Notes: a model not told the origin generated them from the sequence alone. A stretch of 45,794 nt of DNA from Bacteroidales bacterium (GCA_900769785.1 CAAGHV010000181.1:1-45794); one strand, 5' to 3'. Shown: positions 1 to 8,842, counted from the stretch's first letter. Translations and numbers: made by a program.

Positions 1-27
1 ATTCTTTTTAGTAACTGTTGTTGACAT
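1..27 (-). CDS. Start of a leftward gene, truncated by window edge
   Basis: On the minus strand an ATG at 27 opens a reading frame that runs off the left edge after nine codons (MSTTVTKKN). It is preceded by the A/T-rich stretch common before Bacteroidota start codons, and the next rightward gene is divergent from it. The fragment is too short to identify a family. It could be chance; the main support is position and the lack of another gene in the first 600 bases. Confidence 0.3.
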
Positions 28-196
28 AATTAATCTTTTTCATTAGTAAATTTATTCATTATTTTTTTTGTACGTCTATAACGTTTGTCGGTGTTTTTTT
101 GTTCAGCAAGCTAAATATGACAATGTTCTAATCTGTTTTTTTTGAACCTTACACCCCTACCCTTGATAAATTAATAGCGAAATATCGAAAAAAATA

Positions 197-272
197 CATC
201 ACGATACTTATATACCTACATGGCGATGGAGACAGATTTGCCCGGTGATGAAAATTTTGCCCCCTCACGATG
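197..272. repeat. Weak 22-bp phased repeat (array A)
   Basis: The tetramer CGAT or TGAT recurs at 202, 224, 246 and 268, exactly 22 bases apart. The first and last units share TCACGAT. Flanking bases are poorly conserved, so alone this would be weak; it is listed because better arrays with the same period occur elsewhere in the window. Confidence 0.35.
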
Positions 273-566
273 TGTTTTTATGAACATCGGCCTACCATTA
301 TTAACACACCACCCATCAGTCAAACCACAATATATCATCAATCAATTGACGCTATATTGCCACAGGATTGATGGTAGGGTATAAAAGTTGTTGTAAACAA
401 TTTGCAACAATATAGCAGCAACAATATGGGCGGGACATTATAACAAGTTGGTTATCCCAGCAATTGTACCTTCGATGAAAGAAAACAGATGCGAATAGCT
501 AATTATGTTTGTAACACTGTTGATATTTTTTAAGCCCAAAGAGAGAACACAAAGACGAAAAAAACG

Positions 567-574
567 TATTTTTG
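567..574 (+). promoter_or_regulatory. Bacteroidota -7 element for TPR/murF-alr
   Basis: TATTTTTG matches the TAnnTTTG -7 consensus of the Bacteroidota primary sigma factor. It lies about 55 bases before the TPR gene start, followed by an A/T-rich leader. Confidence 0.6.
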
Positions 575-629
575 CAAAACGAATAATAATATTTTCTTAT
601 TGTTTTGACACATATACATACAGCAAATC

Positions 630-2045
630 ATGGGATTAGACCGTTTTGAGAAATATGGCAACAGACTAAAAAATTTGGTATTGCAATTCGAGGCTATGCT
701 ATCGGAACATCGCGAGCAATATTTCGATTCAGACGATTTAGAAATTATCATCGATTTCTATATGGAAACCAATGATATAATAATGCTGGAAGAAGCAATA
801 AAATATGCCGACAAATTGTTTCCCGATACATATACCATACAATTGCGAAAAGCACAATTGTATGCCACTATGGGCAAAATAGATGTAGCAATGGAAATAC
901 TACATGATTTGGAACGCATTGACCCTACCAACACCGATGTAATGTTTACCATGGCAGCTGTATATGGGCAAATAGGAGAACATGAACTAGCAATACGATA
1001 CTACAAAAAATCGGCCCAAGACGGTTTCGACCTTGAGTTGGTATATGAAAACATATCCACTGAATATCAGCATTTGGGCAATTATGAGAAGGTGATAAAA
1101 TATTGCAAACTTGCCTTAAAAGAAAACCCCAATAACAGCGAAAGCATTTTCGACCTCTCTGTGGCCTACGACGCATTGGGGAAAACCGAAGAGAATATAA
1201 AGTTTTTGAAAGAATTTGTAAGCGAAAACCCATATTCCGATTCGGCATGGTTTCACTTAGGAATATCGTACGTAACCCTCGAACTGCACGAAAAAGCCAT
1301 AGAGGCATTTGACTATGCTTTGGCTATAAACGAAAACTCGTTTATGCCTCATATTGCCAAAGCCAACTGCTACACTACATTGGAAAACTACCCCAAAGCA
1401 ATATCAACACTAAACGAAGCACTGAACTTTTGCAAAGAAAAAGACTTGATATTTGCCACAATAGGTGCCAACTATTATAAAATGAAAAACTACGAAGTTG
1501 CCGCCATATACTTCAAAAAAGCCGCCTACCTTACCCCTGCATATGTAGAAGCTTGGACACAGATAGCCCTTTGCTACATAGAAATGAACGATTTCAACTC
1601 AGCAATAGAATACTTGAACAAAGGCATTGAACACAACCAAAAATCGCAAGACATGCTGATTGATGCAGCAAGGGTGTATATGAAAATTGGCGACTCTGAT
1701 ATGGTGGAAACCATATTCAATAGGCTTATAGAATACGGCTACGACGATGAACGTACATGGATGTCGATTATAGAACTATATATCGAAAACGAAGAATATG
1801 CCTTTGCACTGGATATGATAGAACAAGCACGAGATGTATTTGAAAATCCTCTTGAACTGAATATTCGCAAAGTGCTTTGTTATTATATGTTGGAGAAAAA
1901 AGATTTTGCATACGACTGTTTGAAAGAATATGTATTTACATATCCCGACGAACCCTACCACTTTATCTTAAATCTTTGCCCCGCCATGGCACAAGATATA
2001 AATATAATAGATATATTAGAAAGCATAGGCAAATCGAACAGCTGA
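630..2045 (+). CDS. Tetratricopeptide repeat protein
   Basis: A 471-residue protein made almost entirely of TPR helix-turn-helix units. Typical signatures are visible, such as G-x-Y-x-K-A-I-x-x-[YF] patterns (NYEKVIKYCKLALKENPNN, ELHEKAIEAFDYALAIN) from roughly residue 40 to 440. There is no signal peptide, so it is predicted to be cytoplasmic and to act as a scaffold for protein contacts. It is the first gene after the promoter at 567 and lies 56 bases before murF-alr, so the two are probably co-transcribed. That suggests, but does not show, a link to cell-wall synthesis. The specific partner is unknown. Confidence 0.85.
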   Translation: MGLDRFEKYGNRLKNLVLQFEAMLSEHREQYFDSDDLEIIIDFYMETNDIIMLEEAIKYADKLFPDTYTIQLRKAQLYATMGKIDVAMEILHDLERIDPTNTDVMFTMAAVYGQIGEHELAIRYYKKSAQDGFDLELVYENISTEYQHLGNYEKVIKYCKLALKENPNNSESIFDLSVAYDALGKTEENIKFLKEFVSENPYSDSAWFHLGISYVTLELHEKAIEAFDYALAINENSFMPHIAKANCYTTLENYPKAISTLNEALNFCKEKDLIFATIGANYYKMKNYEVAAIYFKKAAYLTPAYVEAWTQIALCYIEMNDFNSAIEYLNKGIEHNQKSQDMLIDAARVYMKIGDSDMVETIFNRLIEYGYDDERTWMSIIELYIENEEYAFALDMIEQARDVFENPLELNIRKVLCYYMLEKKDFAYDCLKEYVFTYPDEPYHFILNLCPAMAQDINIIDILESIGKSNS

Positions 2046-2101
2046 TAGAATATAAAACAAACCTGATAAATAAATATAGAACTACAATTTCCCATAATTT
2101 T

Positions 2102-4606
2102 ATGAATACATACTTACCCAACGATATTAAGAGCATAATAAAAGCTACCGAAACTACTATTGTCAATACCAACCTAGCTATATCTGTTATACTTACCGAT
2201 AGCAGAAAACTTACCGCACCCGAAGAGTCTATATTTTTTGGGATACAAACCAAACGTAATTCGGGAGTAAAGTATGTAGAAGAACTATATGTCAAAGGTG
2301 TTAGAAACTTTGTATTACCCAACAACCTCGACGAGGAAACACTGAGCAAATTTGCCACACTAGACGAAGCCAATTTCTATTATGTAAAAAACACAATACG
2401 AGCCTTACAAATGCTGGTAGCACACCATCGCAACCAATTTGACATACCGGTAATAGGAATAACCGGAAGCAACGGTAAAACCATAGTGAAAGATTGGATA
2501 GTACAACTTATGCACGACGAAAAAACAATAGTATCGAGTCCCAAAAGTTACAATTCGCAAATAGGTGTACCCCTATCAGTATGGCAAATGGCCGAAGACC
2601 ACGAAATAGGAATATTTGAAGCCGGAATATCCGAAGTAGGCGAAATGACGAATATACAAACGGTTATAAATCCTACAATAGGTATTTTTACCAACATAGG
2701 TCAAGCTCACGACGAAAACTTCCTTACCCGCAACCAAAAGATTGCCGAAAAACTTCAATTATTTACACACTGCCAAACACTGATATACAGCCTCGACCAC
2801 AAAGATATACACAGCCTACTATCCTCAATAGAGGCATTCAAAGAAATAAAATGTTTTACATGGAGTGCCAAATCAGAAGAAGCATCGGTAATGCTCAAAA
2901 CTATTGAAACAAAAGATAAAAGCACTTCGATGAAAATACAATACGAAGGCAGTGAACAGTGGGTGGAAATACCATTCTCCGACAGAGCTTCGATTGAAAA
3001 TGCAATGCACTGTATATCGTTGATGCTGCTTTGCGGCTATAGCCTCGAAGAAATTTCAAAAAAAACCAAAAACCTTACACCTGTGGCCATGCGTTTAGAA
3101 CTAAACGAAGGCATCAACGATTGCCTGCTTATCAACGACGGCTACAGCCTAGACCTAAATTCGCTTGTTATTGCCTTGGACTTTCTGCAACAAGAACAAC
3201 AGCATAGCAAAAAAACGCTCATCATGAGCGACATAATACAAACAGGTATTATAGAAGCCGAACTATATGAAGGTGTGGCAAAACTTATCGAACAAAAAAA
3301 TATCTCAAAATTTATAGGCATAGGCGAAGCACTGTGCCGAAACAAAGATAAGTTTTCGATGGAATCGTCGTTTTTCAGTACCACCAACGATTTTCTGAAA
3401 CACTATCTGTTTTCCAACTTTCAAAGCGAAACCATACTATTAAAAGGTGCCCGAATATTTGAATTTGAAAGCATTGCCAAGGTACTGCAACGCAAATCAC
3501 ACCAAACCATTATGGAGGTAAACCTCGAAGCACTAGTTCGTAATCTAAATTACTACCGCTCACGTATCAGCCCAACCACAAAGATAATGGCTATGGTAAA
3601 AGCATTCTCGTATGGTGCAGGCAATGTAGAGATTGCCAATACGCTGCAGTTTCACAACGTCGATTACCTTACAGTGGCTTATACAGATGAAGGTGTGGAA
3701 CTCCGCAAAAATGGTATAACCCTACCCATAATGGTAATGAATCCCGAAGAGGAAAGTTTTGACGATATTATCAAGTATAATCTAGAACCCGACATATATA
3801 GTTTTAGAATATTAGATGATTTTGTTCAAACAGCATCTCTATACTGTCAAAACGACGAAAAAATACCTATACATATAGAACTGGATACAGGAATGCACCG
3901 CCTAGGATTTATGAACGACGACATTCCCGAACTTATAGACAGACTAAAAAATGCAAAATCAATAGAGGTCAAATCATTCTTTTCGCACCTAGCCTGTAGC
4001 GAAGACCCCGCAATGGACCACTTTACTAGCAACCAAATAGAAAAGTTTAGAGAATGGAGTACATTGCTTAAAGATAAATTGGACCGCAAAGATGTACTGT
4101 GTCATATACTCAACTCATCGGGTATAGTTCGTTTTCCGGATGCCGAAATGGATATGGTACGTTTGGGAATAGGCCTATATGGCATTGCTCCCGACCCCGA
4201 AATACAAAAACAACTTACCCTCATCAGCAAACTGAAAACAAAAATATCACAAATAAAAACAATAGCTCAAGGCGATAGTGTAGGTTATAACTGTAACTGG
4301 GTTGCCAAAAGAGACTCTCGTATAGCCATTATTCCCATAGGTTATGCCGATGGCTTGGATAGAAAACTAGGCAACGAAGTAGGCAAAGTAGTTGTAAATG
4401 ACAAAATAGCGCCTATAATAGGTCGTGTATGCATGGATATGAGTTTTGTTGATGTAACAGATATCGACTGTAAAGAAACAGACGAAGTTGTAATATTTGG
4501 CAATTCAGATATACTACACCAAATGGCAGATTCGATAGGAACTATATCGTACGAGATACTTACATCGGTATCACAAAGAGTAAAAAGAGTATATTATTGG
4601 GAATAA
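2102..4606 (+). CDS. murF-alr: Bifunctional MurF ligase / alanine racemase
   Basis: This 834-residue fusion makes D-alanine (racemase half) and adds D-Ala-D-Ala to the UDP-MurNAc-tripeptide (MurF half), the last cytoplasmic steps of peptidoglycan precursor synthesis. The MurF part (about 1-460) has the ATP-binding GITGSNGKT motif with Lys126. The PLP-dependent racemase begins near residue 471 (MEVNLEALVRNLNYYRSRI), with the PLP lysine at Lys500 in MVKAFSYGAG and a RLGIGLYGI segment before the C-terminal barrel. The frame is open from 1877, but the ATG at 2102 is chosen because it lies after the upstream stop and gives the normal MurF N-terminus. The fusion is characteristic of Bacteroidota and the length is normal. 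Confidence 0.95.
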   Translation: MNTYLPNDIKSIIKATETTIVNTNLAISVILTDSRKLTAPEESIFFGIQTKRNSGVKYVEELYVKGVRNFVLPNNLDEETLSKFATLDEANFYYVKNTIRALQMLVAHHRNQFDIPVIGITGSNGKTIVKDWIVQLMHDEKTIVSSPKSYNSQIGVPLSVWQMAEDHEIGIFEAGISEVGEMTNIQTVINPTIGIFTNIGQAHDENFLTRNQKIAEKLQLFTHCQTLIYSLDHKDIHSLLSSIEAFKEIKCFTWSAKSEEASVMLKTIETKDKSTSMKIQYEGSEQWVEIPFSDRASIENAMHCISLMLLCGYSLEEISKKTKNLTPVAMRLELNEGINDCLLINDGYSLDLNSLVIALDFLQQEQQHSKKTLIMSDIIQTGIIEAELYEGVAKLIEQKNISKFIGIGEALCRNKDKFSMESSFFSTTNDFLKHYLFSNFQSETILLKGARIFEFESIAKVLQRKSHQTIMEVNLEALVRNLNYYRSRISPTTKIMAMVKAFSYGAGNVEIANTLQFHNVDYLTVAYTDEGVELRKNGITLPIMVMNPEEESFDDIIKYNLEPDIYSFRILDDFVQTASLYCQNDEKIPIHIELDTGMHRLGFMNDDIPELIDRLKNAKSIEVKSFFSHLACSEDPAMDHFTSNQIEKFREWSTLLKDKLDRKDVLCHILNSSGIVRFPDAEMDMVRLGIGLYGIAPDPEIQKQLTLISKLKTKISQIKTIAQGDSVGYNCNWVAKRDSRIAIIPIGYADGLDRKLGNEVGKVVVNDKIAPIIGRVCMDMSFVDVTDIDCKETDEVVIFGNSDILHQMADSIGTISYEILTSVSQRVKRVYYWE

Positions 4607-4949
4607 AATCAATTTTATTTTTGATATATTTTTGTAGATTATAGTCCTAAAAACAGATAATTTCTATCAAAAAAAAGTCCAATTTAATAATAAAAGATGA
4701 TTTACGGAAGAAAACTATTTATTATTTCTATTCTCAAAATCAATAATATATAAAATAAATAAAAAATATTTTTCAAAAAGCCTTTGTATAATAAAAAAAA
4801 GTTGTATTTTTGCACCCGAAAACAAGATTGTAATAGTTACAACTTTGTAGAACAATTCTGATTAAGGTTCAAAGATAAAAAAAACATCTTTGAAAAATGT
4901 GAACAAAAAATAAATAAAAGAGATTATATACTAAATAAAATATAGAGAA
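4607..4949. other. AT-rich intergenic region with long 5' leader
   Basis: No gene seen. A promoter is at 4805-4812. The transcribed leader of about 130 bases carries a 9-bp hairpin, TTCAAAGAT (4868-4876) with ATCTTTGAA (4886-4894) and an A-rich loop. The hairpin sits about 55 bases before the flavodiiron gene and might be a regulatory or stability element. No known riboswitch was recognised. Confidence 0.5.
4805..4812 (+). promoter_or_regulatory. -7 element for the O2/peroxide defence operon
   Basis: TATTTTTG matches TAnnTTTG. A TTTG at 4783-4786 lies 18 bases upstream, in the usual -33 position. No obvious PerR-type operator was recognised around it. Confidence 0.65.
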
Positions 4950-6167
4950 ATGCATAATACAAGAAAAATATCAAAAGATTATTACTGGGTAGGTGCTAGC
5001 GATCGTAGATTGGAATTATTTGAAAATGTAATGCCAATAACCAAAGGTGTTTCCTACAACTCATATTTACTTATAGATGAAAAAACAGTACTACTAGATA
5101 CCGCAGATGTATCTGTAAGCCGTCAATTTTTAGAAAACGTAAAATATGTATTGAATGGCAGATCGTTGGATTATTTGATAGTAAACCATATGGAACCCGA
5201 TCATTGTTCGGTAATAGAAGATATTGTTTTACGTTATCCGAATTTGAAGATAATAGGCAATGCCAAAACATTGCAAATGATAAATCAATTTTTCGACTTC
5301 GATGTTGACAGCCGTTTTGTTGCAATAAAAGAAGGTGATACTTTTTCGACAGGCAATCATACATTGCAATTTGTAATGGCACCTATGGTACATTGGCCCG
5401 AAGCTATGTTTACATACGATATAGAAGAAAAGATACTATTCTCGGCCGATGCATTTGGAACATTCGGTGCACTAAACGGTAATATTTTCAACGATGAAAT
5501 AGATTTTGAGAAGGATTGGATAGACGAGGCTCGCCGCTATTATACCAATATAGTAGGAAAATACGGCAATCCGGTACAAGCGGCATTAAAAAAAGCCGGT
5601 ACTATAGATATCCAAATGATATGCCCTCTTCATGGTCCTATATGGCGCAACAATTTTGGATACATATTAGATAAGTATATAAAATGGAGCACATATGAAC
5701 CGGAAGATAAAGCCGTTATGCTGGTATATGGTTCGATGTATGGCAATACAGAGGCTGCTGTTAATGTGTTGGCAACCAAGCTAGCCGAAGCCGGTGTAAA
5801 GAACATAGTAACATACAGCGTGTCCAACACTCATGTTTCGCACCTTATAGCCGAGGCATTCCGTTGTAGCCACATAGTATTAGCAGCACCAACTTACAAC
5901 TCAGGATTGTTTACCCCGATGGAAAACTTCCTAATGGACTTGAAAGCTCACGGACTTCAAAAACGCACCTTTGCTTTTATTGAAAATGGTACTTGGGCAC
6001 CTACAGCAGCATGTCAGATGATGTCGATAGTAGGCGAATTAAAAGATTCCAAAATCATAGAAGGAACTGTTACCCTACGCTCAAGCATGAAAGAATCACA
6101 AATAGAACAATTAGAAATGTTGGCAAACGAATTGGCAACAGAACTAAATGTTTCTAATCCTAAATGA
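4950..6167 (+). CDS. Flavodiiron protein (A-type flavoprotein)
   Basis: Predicted cytoplasmic O2 and/or NO reductase of 405 residues that reduces O2 to water with electrons from rubredoxin. The N-terminal metallo-beta-lactamase-like domain carries the whole diiron ligand set: His80, Glu82, Asp84, His85 (NHMEPDHC), His148, Asp167 and His228 (CPLHGPIW). The C-terminal flavodoxin domain starts near residue 256 with the FMN loop VYGSMYGNTEAA. The next gene encodes a flavin reductase-rubredoxin fusion, and a rubredoxin gene lies further down, so the electron donors are encoded in the same operon. Substrate preference, O2 or NO, cannot be told from sequence. Confidence 0.95.
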   Translation: MHNTRKISKDYYWVGASDRRLELFENVMPITKGVSYNSYLLIDEKTVLLDTADVSVSRQFLENVKYVLNGRSLDYLIVNHMEPDHCSVIEDIVLRYPNLKIIGNAKTLQMINQFFDFDVDSRFVAIKEGDTFSTGNHTLQFVMAPMVHWPEAMFTYDIEEKILFSADAFGTFGALNGNIFNDEIDFEKDWIDEARRYYTNIVGKYGNPVQAALKKAGTIDIQMICPLHGPIWRNNFGYILDKYIKWSTYEPEDKAVMLVYGSMYGNTEAAVNVLATKLAEAGVKNIVTYSVSNTHVSHLIAEAFRCSHIVLAAPTYNSGLFTPMENFLMDLKAHGLQKRTFAFIENGTWAPTAACQMMSIVGELKDSKIIEGTVTLRSSMKESQIEQLEMLANELATELNVSNPK

Positions 6168-6191
6168 ATAACAGAAAACAACAATAAGGAT

Positions 6192-6803
6192 ATGAACTCG
6201 GAAGCATTGGAAAAAATAGAATATGGTATGTTTGTCCTTTCGGCAAACGATGGCAATATCGACAACGCATGTATTATCAATGTAGTGGCACAAGTAACTG
6301 ATACGCCTAAACGTATAGCATTTACCGTGAACAAACACAACCTTACACACAATATGGTTGACGCCACAGGCAAATTTGTAATAAGCATTCTGTCGGAAAA
6401 AACAAACCTCGAACTTATACAACATTTTGGCTTCCAAAGTGGACGAGATACAAATAAGTTCGAAAGCTATACCAATGCAGCTCGTGCCAACAACGGTATA
6501 TACTACATTACCGAAAACACCAACGCTTATATATCAGGTGAAATATCGACTAAAGTTGATCTAGGAAGTCATACCCTATTTGTGGCAGAGGTAATCGATG
6601 AAAAGGTATTGAGTAACGAAAAATCACTAACATACGAATACTACCACAAAAATATAAAACCTCAAACGACTACAGAGGTCAAACATGGATGGGTATGCAA
6701 AATATGTGGATATATATATGAAGGTGAAGATATTCCGTCAGACTTTATATGTCCATGGTGCAAACACGGTGTAGTTGACTTTGAAAAAATAGAAATAAAA
6801 TAA
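6192..6803 (+). CDS. Flavin reductase-rubredoxin fusion (high molecular weight rubredoxin)
   Basis: A 203-residue fusion. Residues about 1-155 form a flavin reductase (flavoredoxin-like split barrel) domain, and residues about 160-203 form a rubredoxin domain with two Cys pairs (CKICGYIYEG and CPWCKHG). Relatives called Hrb or NADPH:FDP oxidoreductase pass electrons from a reduced pyridine nucleotide through FMN and a rubredoxin centre to the flavodiiron protein. It starts 24 bases after that gene, which fits this partnership. The rubredoxin part is shorter than a free rubredoxin because the loop between the Cys pairs is reduced. Confidence 0.9.
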   Translation: MNSEALEKIEYGMFVLSANDGNIDNACIINVVAQVTDTPKRIAFTVNKHNLTHNMVDATGKFVISILSEKTNLELIQHFGFQSGRDTNKFESYTNAARANNGIYYITENTNAYISGEISTKVDLGSHTLFVAEVIDEKVLSNEKSLTYEYYHKNIKPQTTTEVKHGWVCKICGYIYEGEDIPSDFICPWCKHGVVDFEKIEIK

Positions 6804-6832
6804 ATACAACAAAAACAATAAAGAAAAATAAT

Positions 6833-7372
6833 ATGGAACTTAAAGGATCAAAAACAGAAATGAATCTTAAAGCTGCTTTTGCAGGCGAATCTCAAGCACA
6901 TACAAAATATCAATACTATGCTTCAAAAGCAAAAAAAGAAGGTTTTGTACAAATAGGAAACCTATTTGAAGAAACAGCACGCAACGAAAAAGAACATGCT
7001 AAAATATGGTTCAAACTATTGCACGATGGTGCTGTACCAGAAACAATGGAAAACCTTAAAGATGCTGCAGCCGGCGAAAACTATGAATGGACCGATATGT
7101 ATGCAACATTTGCCAAAGAAGCTCGTGAAGAAGGATTTACAAAAATAGCTACCCTATTCGAACTTGTAGCTAAAATAGAAAAGGAACACGAAGAACGCTA
7201 TCGTAAACTATTAGCTAACATAGAAGGTGGACTTGTATTTTCCAAAGAAAACGACGTTATTTGGCAATGCGAAAACTGCGGACATATAGTTATTGGAAAA
7301 AAAGCTCCTAAGCTATGTCCAGTATGCGAACATCCACAATCATATTTCCAAGTAAGAGCAGAAAATTATTAA
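6833..7372 (+). CDS. rbr: Rubrerythrin
   Basis: A 179-residue peroxidase that reduces H2O2 to water. The N-terminal four-helix ferritin-like domain has the diiron ligands in E-x-x-H contexts (FEETARNEKEHAKIW and ELVAKIEKEHEERY). The C-terminal rubredoxin-type FeS4 domain has CENCGHIVIGKKAPKLCPVC. The order is the classical one, diiron then rubredoxin, opposite to the second rubrerythrin at 8843. It lies 29 bases after the flavin reductase gene and is probably fed by the rubredoxins of the same operon. Confidence 0.95.
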   Translation: MELKGSKTEMNLKAAFAGESQAHTKYQYYASKAKKEGFVQIGNLFEETARNEKEHAKIWFKLLHDGAVPETMENLKDAAAGENYEWTDMYATFAKEAREEGFTKIATLFELVAKIEKEHEERYRKLLANIEGGLVFSKENDVIWQCENCGHIVIGKKAPKLCPVCEHPQSYFQVRAENY

Positions 7373-7384
7373 TCAATAAAATAT

Positions 7385-7392
7385 AAAGGAGG
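7385..7392 (+). promoter_or_regulatory. Strong Shine-Dalgarno before ferritin
   Basis: AAAGGAGG lies eight bases before the ferritin ATG at 7401. A full anti-16S match is unusual here: other genes in the window have A/T-rich leaders without it, as is normal for Bacteroidota. Confidence 0.6.
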
Positions 7393-7400
7393 AATTAACT

Positions 7401-7916
7401 ATGTTTGATAAGAATGTTTCAAAACTATTAAACGAACAAATTAATAATGAATTTTACTCGGCATATCTTTATTTAGATTTTGCCAACTATTTCGAGACAA
7501 AAGGTTTAGACGGATTTGCCAATTGGTATAAAATACAAGCACAAGAAGAACGCGACCATGCAATGTTATTCTATCAATACTTGCAAAACAACAGCGAAAA
7601 AGTTACCCTTGAAGCTATAGGTAAACCTGATAAAGTATTTACTTGCGACATGGATGTGTTGAAAGCCGGATTGGAACACGAAAAACTTGTTACATCAATG
7701 ATAAACAATATTTATGCCGCAGCTTACGAAATTAAAGACTTCCGTACTATGCAATTCCTCGATTGGTTTATCAAAGAACAAGGCGAAGAAGAAACTAACG
7801 CAAATGATTTGATAACCAAAATGGAACTCTTTGGAACTGATGCAAAGGGATTGTATATGCTGAACCAAGAATTGGCAGGACGTGTATATACTGCACCATC
7901 GTTGATTCTTGACTAA
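7401..7916 (+). CDS. ftnA: Ferritin (non-haem iron storage)
   Basis: A 171-residue bacterial ferritin that oxidises Fe(II) and stores it in a 24-subunit shell, keeping iron away from peroxide. It begins with the typical LLNEQINNEFYSAYLYLDFANYFE, with the ferroxidase Glu in helix A, then QEERDHAMLFYQYL in helix B and KEQGEEETNANDLI in helix D. Length is normal. It sits in the operon between rubrerythrin and the PerR-like regulator and has an exceptionally strong ribosome binding site, which may serve high output. Confidence 0.95.
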   Translation: MFDKNVSKLLNEQINNEFYSAYLYLDFANYFETKGLDGFANWYKIQAQEERDHAMLFYQYLQNNSEKVTLEAIGKPDKVFTCDMDVLKAGLEHEKLVTSMINNIYAAAYEIKDFRTMQFLDWFIKEQGEEETNANDLITKMELFGTDAKGLYMLNQELAGRVYTAPSLILD

Positions 7917-7935
7917 TCAAAAAACACCCACAATT

Positions 7936-8364
7936 ATGAATAACGCTAAACAATATCTAATAGACAACGGGATAAAACCATCGGTACAGAGGATTGCGAT
8001 AATGAAATATTTATTTGAACATCGCACCCATCCAACCGTTGATGATATATTCCACGATTTACACGATGCAATACCTACTTTATCAAAAACCACAGTGTAC
8101 AACACTCTAAAACTTTTTTCCGAAAAAGGTGCGATACTGAGCCTTACCATCGACGAAAAAAGAGTTCGATTCGATGGCTACAAACAACGACATGCTCATT
8201 TTCGTTGCCTCGGGTGTGACGAAGTGTTCGATATACCCCTCGACCACGATGTGGAATTTCCTCAAGAAGATGGATTAAGAGGCTTCGAAGCTGTGGAAAC
8301 TCATGTGTATCACAGAGGATATTGTTCAGAATGTGCAAAAAACAAGAAATTAATCAACTACTAA
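7936..8364 (+). CDS. perR: Fur-family regulator, PerR-like
   Basis: A 142-residue metal-dependent repressor. The N-terminal winged helix (SVQRIAIMKYLFEHRTHPTVDDIF...LSKTTVYNTLKLF) is typical Fur family. The C-terminal dimerisation domain has RFDGYKQRHAHFRC and two CxxC pairs (CLGC, CSEC) for structural zinc. The HAHFRC context and the surrounding peroxide-defence genes favour PerR over Fur. The frame is open from a TTG at 7909 inside the ferritin gene; the ATG at 7936 is chosen since it removes the overlap and fits the family N-terminus. It likely represses its own operon. The regulatory assignment is inference. Confidence 0.85.
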   Translation: MNNAKQYLIDNGIKPSVQRIAIMKYLFEHRTHPTVDDIFHDLHDAIPTLSKTTVYNTLKLFSEKGAILSLTIDEKRVRFDGYKQRHAHFRCLGCDEVFDIPLDHDVEFPQEDGLRGFEAVETHVYHRGYCSECAKNKKLINY

Positions 8365-8377
8365 ATACAATACGAAT

Positions 8378-8539
8378 ATGAAAAAATATGTTTGTGAAGT
8401 ATGCGGATACGTATATGACGAGGCCGCAGGCGATCCCGAGAATGGAATAGCACCAGGAACTAAATGGGAAGATTTACCGGCAGATTATCAATGCCCACTT
8501 TGTGGAGTAGGTAAAGATGAGTTTGCAGAAGAAAATTAG
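8378..8539 (+). CDS. Rubredoxin
   Basis: A 53-residue single-domain electron carrier with one FeS4 site. Both Cys pairs are intact (CEVCGYVYDEAAGD and CPLCGVGKDEF), with the usual conserved GIAPGTKWEDLPADY between them. It starts 13 bases after the regulator gene. It is likely the soluble donor to the flavodiiron protein and the two rubrerythrins of this operon. Confidence 0.95.
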   Translation: MKKYVCEVCGYVYDEAAGDPENGIAPGTKWEDLPADYQCPLCGVGKDEFAEEN

Positions 8540-8554
8540 GTAATAAAAAATTGT

Positions 8555-8604
8555 ATATATTCGGTGGACGATTGTCCACAATAGACTTTCGCCCACCGAT
8601 ATAT
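8555..8604 (+). promoter_or_regulatory. Two mutually exclusive hairpins in operon spacer
   Basis: A short hairpin pairs GTGGAC (8564-8569) with GTCCAC (8574-8579) around a four-base loop. A longer stem pairs TCGGTGG (8561-8567) with CCACCGA (8593-8599), extended by five further A/T pairs with one bulge. Both use 8564-8567, so they cannot form together. This resembles a switchable intercistronic structure or an RNA-processing site. Function is inferred only from the pairing. Confidence 0.4.
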
Positions 8605-8622
8605 AGAAAATACAGGATTATT

Positions 8623-8796
8623 ATGAAAGAAAAAGTTCTAGAAACAATGAAAGCTGCCGGTAAACCAATGAGCGCCGGCGAAGTAGAAAAAGCTTTACAA
8701 GCCGATAGAAAAGAAATAGACAAAGCTTTTAAGGCTTTGAAAGAAGAAGGAAAAATAGTATCGCCGGTACGTTGCAAATGGGAACCGGCCAAATAA
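8623..8796 (+). CDS. Mini winged-helix-like protein
   Basis: A 57-residue basic protein. The pattern VLETMKAAGKPMSAGEVEKALQADRKEIDKAFKALKEEGKIVSPVRCKWEPAK has the layout of a compact winged helix-turn-helix: helix, recognition helix, then a beta wing at KIVSPVRCKWE. It could bind nucleic acid. The frame is open from 8551, but the earlier codons overlap the hairpins and are not typical of the protein, so the ATG at 8623 is chosen. It lies between rubredoxin and reverse rubrerythrin, which suggests a role in the peroxide response. The function is unknown. Confidence 0.75.
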   Translation: MKEKVLETMKAAGKPMSAGEVEKALQADRKEIDKAFKALKEEGKIVSPVRCKWEPAK

Positions 8797-8842
8797 ATAA
8801 ACAATAATTAAATCAATTACAAACAAATTAATATATAATACA

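Larger units (their letters stand above)
28..629. other. Divergent intergenic region with inverted repeats
   Basis: About 600 bases without a convincing gene. It holds a weak 22-bp phased array (197-272), an 8-bp inverted pair CCTACCAT (291-298) and ATGGTAGG (371-378), a second pair CATCAATC (336-343) and GATTGATG (366-373), and a copy of the dispersed core TAGGGTA (375-381) also found near 9663 and 19840. The rightward promoter lies at 567-574. Confidence 0.6.

Noticed and set aside
1877..2101. N-terminal 75-residue extension of MurF-Alr
   Set aside because: It overlaps the TPR gene in another frame and has no MurF similarity. The ATG at 2102 matches the normal N-terminus.
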